From: JOPF136 sp035272605
GTDB lineage: Bacteria > Acidobacteriota > Terriglobia > Acidiferrales > UBA7541
Reading direction: 5' to 3'
Length of the DNA stretch: 15,840 bases
NCBI GenBank assembly: GCA_035272605.1
Contig: DATEQM010000269.1
Coordinates: 1-15,840 of the forward strand
A program made the position numbers and the translations under genes. The notes under the pieces are model-generated. The model had not been told where the DNA came from and did not search any database. It saw only the letters and a list, made by a program, of their open reading frames with translations. Positions 7,946 through 13,286 of the stretch are shown here, piece by piece. The first letter of the stretch is position 1, and each line of letters begins with the position of its first letter.

Positions 7946-10372
7946 TTGGAAACGCTGCTGCAAGACGTTTGCTACGCGTTGCGGATGCTGCGCAAATCGC
8001 CGGTGTTCGCTGGGGTGGCTGTTCTGACGCTGGCGCTCGGCATTGGCGCAACCACAGCGATCTTCAGCGTGTTCGATCCGCTCATCCTGCGGCCGCTTCC
8101 CCTTCGCGATCTGGACCGGCTGGTCAAGGTATCGGAGACGCGGCCGGCGCAGGGCGTGGAACACAATGAAGCGGCGGTGGCCAATTATCTGGATTGGCGG
8201 GCGCAGAGCGACGTTTTCGAATCGCTGGGCGCGTTTGCCTGGTGGACGGTAAACCTCGGCGGGATCGAAACTCCCGAACGGCTCCAGGGATTCCGAGTCA
8301 CGCCCGACTTTTTCACGGCCCTGGGAGTAAAGCCGGTGCTGGGCCGAGTTTTCCTGCCGGAAGAAGCCGTGCCGGGCAAGGATCACGAAATCATATTGAG
8401 CTATGGGTGCTGGCAGCGGCGATTCGGCGGCGATCCGCAGATCATCGGGAAGACGCTCCTGCTGAGTGATGTGGGCCGCACGGTAGTGGGCGTGATGCCG
8501 CGCGGTTTCAATTACCCGCCTGGCGGAGAGATGTGGGCGCCACTGGTCCTGAATCCAAATTCACCGGGGGCGCGCCAGTCCCATTTCCTCTACGTGGTGG
8601 GACGCCTGCGGCCGGGCGCCACGCTCGGCGCGGCACAGGCGCAGCTCAACACCATCGCAAAGCGGCTGGAGCAGCAGTACCCCGCAACCAATACTGGGTG
8701 GGGCGTGGGGGTGGTTCCTCTGCTCGATGATGTGGTCCGGGAGTATCGTCCAGCGCTCGTTCTGCTGCTGGCCTCGGTCGGTTTTCTGCTGCTGATCGCC
8801 TGCGCCAACGTGGCCAACCTCACGCTCGCCCGGGCCGCAGCGCGGAAGCGGGAATTTACGCTTCGCGCCACACTGGGCGCGGGCCGCGGCCGTCTGGCGC
8901 GCCAACTGCTCACGGAAAGTGTCGTGCTGGGGATGTGCGGAGGGGCTCTGGGGGTGGTTTTCGCTCTCGCGGGCGTGGCACTTCTCCCCGGACTCTTCCC
9001 GCGTGACTTCATGCAATTCATCCCGGGCGCGGAAAAGATCGGGGTAGATCCCCGCGTGCTCGGGTTTACTTTCTTGATTTCGCTGGCGACGGGAATCGGA
9101 TTCGGCATCGCGCCGGCGCTGCGGGCTTCGAGTCCCAGCCTGCAGGAGTCGCTCAAACAGGCCGCCGTGCAATCGGGCGGGAGCGCCCGTCATCACAGGT
9201 TGCGCAGCGCGCTGGTGACGGGAGAGATCTCCCTCGCGGTCGTACTGCTCGCGGGAGCGGGGTTGATGGTGCGGAGCTTCGTGGGACTGCTCGACGTGAA
9301 TCCCGGCTTTCAGACCGGCCACATCCTGACCATGGAAGTGAGCCTGACTCGCGCGCGATATCCGGACGAACAGAAGGCCGCTCAGTTCTTCGCGCAACTT
9401 GTCGAGCGTGTCCGGGCGCTCCCGGGAGTCGAGTCCGCCGGGGCGGCCAACATCATGCCGCTCGAGGGCCAGAACACCACCACGGGGATTCTGATCGAGG
9501 GGCGCCCGGCGCCGCCTCCAGGTCAATTCCATGAGGTGAACTACCGGTCGGTGACTCCAGGCTACTTGGCAACGCTTGGAATCTCTGTGATGAAAGGCCG
9601 CGGGATCACGGAGCAGGACACGGCCGGCAGTGCGCGGGTGATTCTGCTGAATCACGCCGCAGCGGAACGCTATTTCCCCGGGCAGGACCCGCTGGGCAGG
9701 CACGTTCGCTTCGACGATGCCGACGCCACGCCGTCCTGGATGACGGTGGTCGGCATCGTGCCCGACATCCGGAACGAGCTGAACCGGCCCGCGATCCCGG
9801 AGGTCTATGTGCCGCATGCGCAGAACGTGGACTACGGTATGTTCGTGAGCGTGCGGACCGCGGGCGACCCATCCAGCATCGGCGCGGCGGTTCGCGAGCA
9901 AGTGAAAGGCCTGGACAAGGATCAGCCGGTCGCTCAGATGCGCACGTTCGATGATGTGCGCGCGCAGTCCGTGTTCGGCGAGCGAATGCCCGCGCTGCTC
10001 CTGGGCATTTTCGCGGCCCTGGCGCTGGCGATCGCCAGTGTCGGGGTGTACGGCGTGATTTCCTTCCTGGTTTCCCAGCGCAGCCACGAATTCGGCGTCC
10101 GCGCGGCGCTGGGGGCGCAGAAGTCGGACGTGTTTCGCCTGGTGATTGGCGAGGGCGCGCGGCTGGTGTTGTTGGGACTCGCCATCGGTCTGGTCGCCGC
10201 GCTGGCCCTCACACGCGCAATGCAGAGCCTGCTTTACGGCGTGAGCGCGCATGATCCCTGGACGTTTGCCGCGATTACAGCGCTGCTGGCAGGCGTCGCG
10301 CTGCTGGCCTGTTATCTTCCCGCCCGGCGGGCAACCCGGGTGGACCCGCTGGTGGCATTGAGGTACGAGTGA
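7946..10372 (+). CDS. ADOP-family duplicated permease, 808 aa, TTG start
   Basis: From TTG 7946 the protein reads METLLQDVCYALRML, the family N-terminus with Cys in place of the usual Arg at residue 9. TM1 about 21-45, periplasmic domain 1 about 50-268 with LSYGCWQRRFGGDP (151-164), TM2 about 269-291, coupling loop REFTLRATLGAGRGRL (302-317), TM3 about 322-345, TM4 about 371-392, TM5 about 421-440, periplasmic domain 2, TM6 about 682-703, second coupling loop HEFGVRAALGAQKSDV (about 714-729), TM7-8, ending LPARRATRVDPLVALRYE. The linker after TM4 reads SLKQAAVQSGG and lacks the KEGGRG motif of most neighbours, and both coupling loops have Phe where neighbours have Leu or Ile. It closes the tightly packed block: 27 nt separate it from the gene before, 190 nt from the next. 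The stop codon is the first unit of a 7-nt tandem repeat. ATPase partner and cargo unknown. Confidence 0.91.
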   Translation: METLLQDVCYALRMLRKSPVFAGVAVLTLALGIGATTAIFSVFDPLILRPLPLRDLDRLVKVSETRPAQGVEHNEAAVANYLDWRAQSDVFESLGAFAWWTVNLGGIETPERLQGFRVTPDFFTALGVKPVLGRVFLPEEAVPGKDHEIILSYGCWQRRFGGDPQIIGKTLLLSDVGRTVVGVMPRGFNYPPGGEMWAPLVLNPNSPGARQSHFLYVVGRLRPGATLGAAQAQLNTIAKRLEQQYPATNTGWGVGVVPLLDDVVREYRPALVLLLASVGFLLLIACANVANLTLARAAARKREFTLRATLGAGRGRLARQLLTESVVLGMCGGALGVVFALAGVALLPGLFPRDFMQFIPGAEKIGVDPRVLGFTFLISLATGIGFGIAPALRASSPSLQESLKQAAVQSGGSARHHRLRSALVTGEISLAVVLLAGAGLMVRSFVGLLDVNPGFQTGHILTMEVSLTRARYPDEQKAAQFFAQLVERVRALPGVESAGAANIMPLEGQNTTTGILIEGRPAPPPGQFHEVNYRSVTPGYLATLGISVMKGRGITEQDTAGSARVILLNHAAAERYFPGQDPLGRHVRFDDADATPSWMTVVGIVPDIRNELNRPAIPEVYVPHAQNVDYGMFVSVRTAGDPSSIGAAVREQVKGLDKDQPVAQMRTFDDVRAQSVFGERMPALLLGIFAALALAIASVGVYGVISFLVSQRSHEFGVRAALGAQKSDVFRLVIGEGARLVLLGLAIGLVAALALTRAMQSLLYGVSAHDPWTFAAITALLAGVALLACYLPARRATRVDPLVALRYE

Positions 10373-10400
10373 CTGGTGACTGGTGACTGGTGACTGGTGA
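10370..10400 (+). repeat. Heptanucleotide tandem repeat TGACTGG x4
   Basis: Four perfect units of TGACTGG run from 10370 to 10397, followed by a partial TGA. The first three bases are the stop codon of the preceding permease gene. Its reverse complement, CCAGTCA, occurs at 10481-10487 and 10537-10543 in the same spacer, so the left and right parts of the spacer could pair. Confidence 0.9.
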
Positions 10401-10499
10401 GGGGGACAACTGGAACGGTTGGGTTGTCTCTAAAGCTTGGAAGCGCATAAACAGCGCGCCGGGTTCGCGGGCACGAGACACCAGTCACGAGTCATCGGA

Positions 10500-10536
10500 G
10501 CCCCGTTGCGGGGCGGAGATCCCGATTCCATCGGGA
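10500..10536. other. Hairpin pair of intergenic repeat copy 1
   Basis: Hairpin A: GCCCCG (10500-10505), loop TTG, CGGGGC (10509-10514). Hairpin B: TCCCGAT (10520-10526), loop TCC, ATCGGGA (10530-10536). Both stems are perfect. No T-run follows, so they do not look like an intrinsic terminator. Confidence 0.8.
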
Positions 10537-10550
10537 CCAGTCACGCTAGA

Positions 10551-10556
10551 AGGAGG
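10551..10556 (+). promoter_or_regulatory. Ribosome binding site AGGAGG that sets the ATG at 10563
   Basis: AGGAGG lies 6 nt before ATG 10563. The frame is open for 42 more codons upstream, but those run through the intergenic repeat and have no counterpart in the paralogues. The site and the M-Q-S-L-L-Q-D start choose 10563. Confidence 0.8.
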
Positions 10557-10562
10557 CCGAGA

Positions 10563-13016
10563 ATGCAATCGCTGCTGCAAGACTTCCGCTACGCAGCTCG
10601 CACGCTGGCAAGGAGCCGCGGGGTCACACTGCTCGTGGTGCTGACGCTGGCGCTCGGCATCGGCGCAACCACGGCAATCTTCAGCGTTGTATACAGCGTG
10701 TTGCTGCGGGCGCTGCCGTATGCCGATCCGGACCGGATCATGGCTGTTTTCGAGGTCACCTCGAAGGGCAGGCCATCCCGCCTTGCGGACCCGAACTTCG
10801 ACGACTTTCGCGATCAGAACCACAGCTTTCAGGCCATGGCAAAGTACATTGACGACATCGTGTCCGTTTCCGGCGCCTCGCAGCCGACACGCACGACGGT
10901 TGCGGCCGTCACACCCGACTTTCTCAAAGTCTTCAGGGTGCAGCCGATCATCGGGCGGGATTTCAGCGCCGGCGACAACAAGAAGGGGGCCGTCCCGACC
11001 GTTCTGGTCAGCTTCGGATACTGGAAGCAGTATCTCGGAGCGTCTGAGGACCTTTCGCAGTCGCGCCTGAAAATCAATAATGAGGTCTTCTCCATTATCG
11101 GCGTGCTCCCGGCCGGGTTTCAGTTCCCGCCGGACGCGAGCCTGTGGGTGCCGGCCGATCTGGACGGCGAAAACACGAGTAGGACCTCGCATAACTACTA
11201 TGGGGTCGGGCGCCTGCGCGACGGGGTAAGTGTCCAGCAGGCGAATGGGGAAATCAGCGCGATCGCACGACGCATTCACGAAGCGTCCAGCGAGAAAGGC
11301 GACTATCTCCTCAAAGATGCCATTGTCCTCCCGCTGCAGGATTCCATCACCGGCAAGGCTCGCACGGCGCTGCTGGTGCTTTTGGGAGCGGTGGGATTTC
11401 TTCTCCTGGTCGCGTGCGCGAACGTGGTCAACCTGCTGCTCGCGCAAGCCACGGTGAGGGAGCGTGAGCTCGCCATTCGCAGTGCGCTGGGTGCGGCGCG
11501 CGGGCGATTGATCCGCCAATTTCTTACCGAAGCGTTTCTCCTTTCGCTCATCGGTGGCGGTTTCGGCGTGCTGGGCGCGTTCTGGGGCGTGGCGGGATTG
11601 GTTGCGCTGGCGCCGGAAAACCTGCCGCGGCACGATAGCGTCTCCATCAGTATTCCCGTGCTGGTGTTCGCGTTCCTGCTTTCCACGGCGGTCGCCGTCG
11701 GACTCGGAGCCTTCGTCGCCGTGCGGGCCACATCCGGGGACCCGCGCAAGGGCCTGGTGGAAGGCGGACGCGGACAAGCGGGATCGCAAAGCAGCCAGCG
11801 CATCGGCCGGGCGATTGTGGCGGCGCAGATGGCCATCACGCTGGTGCTCGTGATCGGGGCGGGGTTGCTCGGGCGCAGCCTGATGAAGGTGCTCGAAGTG
11901 AATCCCGGATTCCGCGTGGAGAAAATCGTCACCATGGACGTTGCCCTTCCGTGGGTGGAGGATCCGAAAGCACGGGCGGGCCAGGGGATTTTCTTTTCCA
12001 ATCTGCTGGAGCGGCTCAAACAAATTCCGGGCGTGCGCCGGGTTGGCGCGGCGAGCAACCTCCCGCTGGTGGAAGGCGGCCTTCCCGACGGAATGTTCCT
12101 GCTCATGACCCAGGATGAAGTTCCCAAATCCCTCGACGATTTCGGCCGCCTGTTCCAGCAAAAGGAGCGCATCGGCATCGCGGATTTCTGCGTGGCCACG
12201 GACGGATACTTCCGGATTCTGGGAATTCCCCTGATTCGAGGGCGCATCTTCGACGAGCGCGACGGCGCGGATTCTCCCCACGTGGCCGTGATCAGCGAAT
12301 CGCTGGCTCGCGACCGCTGGCCCGGCCAGGACCCCATGGGGCACACCATCGAATTCGGAAACATGGATGGCGACTTGCGCCTGCTGACCATTGTCGGGAT
12401 CGTCGGCGACATTCACGAGAACGGCCTCGATGCGCCGCCGCGTCCGACCGTTTATGTAAATCTGTTCCAGCGGCCGCGCTCCACGATGACCGTCACGATG
12501 CTGAGCGATGCCGACCCGCAGTCCGTCACCGCGGCAGCGCGCGGGATTCTGCACGCGCTCAACCCGGAGATTCCAGCCAGTTTCCGGATGTTCTCGCAGA
12601 TCTATTCCGATTCGCTGGGTTCGCGAAGGTTCAACCTGATTCTCATCGCTTCGTTTGGAATCGCCGCGCTGCTGCTGGCTACGGCAGGCGTATTTGGCGT
12701 GATGGCCTATTCGGTGAGCCGCCGCACGCACGAGATTGGCATGCGTGTGGCTCTCGGCGCCGGCTCTGGCCACGTTCTGAGGATGATCCTGGGCCAGGGA
12801 CTGCGCACAGCGCTCCTCGGTGTCGCCATCGGCCTTGCCGGATCGCTGGCGCTCACACGCACGGTGGAGTCGCTGCTGTTTGGCGTGACGGCTACCGATC
12901 CGCTGACATTCGCCGGAGTGATCTTGCTGCTGGTTGGGGCGGCGCTGCTGGCCTGCTACGTCCCTGCCCGGCGCGCCGCGCGCGTGGATCCAATCGAGGC
13001 GTTGCGGCATGAGTGA
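10563..13016 (+). CDS. ADOP-family duplicated permease, 817 aa, divergent first periplasmic domain
   Basis: The protein begins MQSLLQDFRYAARTLARSRG. TM1 about 21-46 (LTLALGIGATTAIFSV), periplasmic domain 1 about 50-265, TM2 about 268-293, coupling loop RELAIRSALGAARGRL (301-316), TM3 about 323-346, TM4 about 363-387, linker LVEGGRGQAGS (398-408), TM5 about 416-436, periplasmic domain 2 about 440-685, TM6 about 691-712, second coupling loop HEIGMRVALGAGSGHV (about 723-738), TM7 about 747-766, TM8 about 784-802, ending VPARRAARVDPIEALRHE. Where most neighbours have W-Q-R-R-F-G-G-D-P, this one has YWKQYLGASEDLSQS (154-168), so that surface of domain 1 has changed. It stands apart from the packed upstream block, with repeat-bearing spacers on both sides, and may have its own expression unit (inference). 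Cargo unknown. Confidence 0.91.
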   Translation: MQSLLQDFRYAARTLARSRGVTLLVVLTLALGIGATTAIFSVVYSVLLRALPYADPDRIMAVFEVTSKGRPSRLADPNFDDFRDQNHSFQAMAKYIDDIVSVSGASQPTRTTVAAVTPDFLKVFRVQPIIGRDFSAGDNKKGAVPTVLVSFGYWKQYLGASEDLSQSRLKINNEVFSIIGVLPAGFQFPPDASLWVPADLDGENTSRTSHNYYGVGRLRDGVSVQQANGEISAIARRIHEASSEKGDYLLKDAIVLPLQDSITGKARTALLVLLGAVGFLLLVACANVVNLLLAQATVRERELAIRSALGAARGRLIRQFLTEAFLLSLIGGGFGVLGAFWGVAGLVALAPENLPRHDSVSISIPVLVFAFLLSTAVAVGLGAFVAVRATSGDPRKGLVEGGRGQAGSQSSQRIGRAIVAAQMAITLVLVIGAGLLGRSLMKVLEVNPGFRVEKIVTMDVALPWVEDPKARAGQGIFFSNLLERLKQIPGVRRVGAASNLPLVEGGLPDGMFLLMTQDEVPKSLDDFGRLFQQKERIGIADFCVATDGYFRILGIPLIRGRIFDERDGADSPHVAVISESLARDRWPGQDPMGHTIEFGNMDGDLRLLTIVGIVGDIHENGLDAPPRPTVYVNLFQRPRSTMTVTMLSDADPQSVTAAARGILHALNPEIPASFRMFSQIYSDSLGSRRFNLILIASFGIAALLLATAGVFGVMAYSVSRRTHEIGMRVALGAGSGHVLRMILGQGLRTALLGVAIGLAGSLALTRTVESLLFGVTATDPLTFAGVILLLVGAALLACYVPARRAARVDPIEALRHE

Positions 13017-13020
13017 AGCT

Positions 13021-13218
13021 GTAACTGATGACCGGTAACTGATGGGGAGAAGAGGGAGACGCGGTTGAGGTTGCCCGCAAAGTTTGAGAGGGAACACGAA
13101 GTGGCTGCACAGTCCGGTCAGCCGGCAGGGCTCGCGGGCGCGAGACACTATTCACCAGTCACGAGTCATCGGAGCTCCGTTGCGGAGCGGAGATCCCGAT
13201 TCCATCGGGACCAGTCAC
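13021..13218 (+). repeat. Composite intergenic repeat, copy 2
   Basis: It starts just after the stop at 13016 with degenerate heptamers (GTAACTG, ATGACCG, GTAACTG at 13021-13041), then CGGTTG at 13062 and a loosely matching middle, then the well-conserved right part 13128-13218. Compared with copy 1 it has 7 extra bases (TATTCAC, 13149-13155). The 63-nt core 13156-13218 differs from copy 1 at only two positions, 13176 and 13186, which pair with each other in hairpin A. An extra short stem CTCGC/GCGAG (13131-13144) is perfect here and imperfect in copy 1. Confidence 0.8.
13174..13210. other. Hairpin pair of intergenic repeat copy 2
   Basis: Hairpin A: GCTCCG (13174-13179), loop TTG, CGGAGC (13183-13188). 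Hairpin B: TCCCGAT (13194-13200), loop TCC, ATCGGGA (13204-13210). In A the third pair is T-A where copy 1 has C-G. Confidence 0.8.
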
Positions 13219-13273
13219 CGGAGTGTTGGTGCTGAGAACCAGCAGGAACTGAGTAACGAAAAGCAAGCTGCAC

Positions 13274-13279
13274 GGAGGA
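13274..13279 (+). promoter_or_regulatory. Ribosome binding site GGAGGA for the gene at 13287
   Basis: GGAGGA lies 7 nt before ATG 13287 and supports this start. The 68 nt between the repeat (ending 13218) and the ATG contain nothing else I can name. Confidence 0.7.
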
Positions 13280-13286
13280 GAACGCC

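Larger units (their letters stand above)
10370..10544 (+). repeat. Composite intergenic repeat, copy 1
   Basis: The spacer before the gene at 10563 has three parts: the TGACTGG array, a middle part with CGGTTG at 10416 followed by a G-T-T-G/AAAG region, and a right part (10461-10544). The right part aligns with 13128-13218: 19 of 21 bases (10461-10481), then 61 of 63 bases (10482-10544), with a 7-nt insertion in the other copy between them. The middle matches only loosely. The right part carries the CAGTCACGAGTCA motif, two hairpins and a final CCAGTCAC. I see no convincing promoter or terminator in it. A mobile or REP-like intergenic element, or a processed RNA structure, are both possible. 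Confidence 0.8.

Noticed and set aside
8561..10252. Minus-strand open frame of about 563 codons
   Set aside because: It lies opposite the gene at 7946, has the same Arg/His/Gln-rich composition, and no plausible start context.
10370..10400. CRISPR-like array
   Set aside because: The units are 7 nt with no spacers, so this is a simple tandem repeat; no cas gene is present.
10403..10430. Possible terminator hairpin (GACAAC at 10405 with GTTGTC at 10423)
   Set aside because: The stem is about 6-8 bp with a wobble and a 12-nt loop, and no T-run follows.
10425..10451. Possible promoter (TTGTCT and CATAAA)
   Set aside because: The spacing is 15 nt, both boxes are poor, and acidobacterial promoter rules are not known well enough to call it.
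10437..10562. A 42-residue N-terminal extension of the gene at 10563, and a similar peptide frame through 13084-13286
   Set aside because: The shared peptide (RVIGAPLR-x-GDPDSIGTSH) exists because the DNA repeat is open in that frame. The ribosome site and family start support 10563, the second frame differs from that of its downstream gene, and the two core differences preserve pairing, not the peptide.
10485..13148. Minus-strand open frame of about 887 codons covering the gene at 10563 and the repeat
   Set aside because: It has shadow-type composition, no transmembrane pattern or domain, and runs through both repeat cores. The + strand gene has a Shine-Dalgarno sequence and full family homology.
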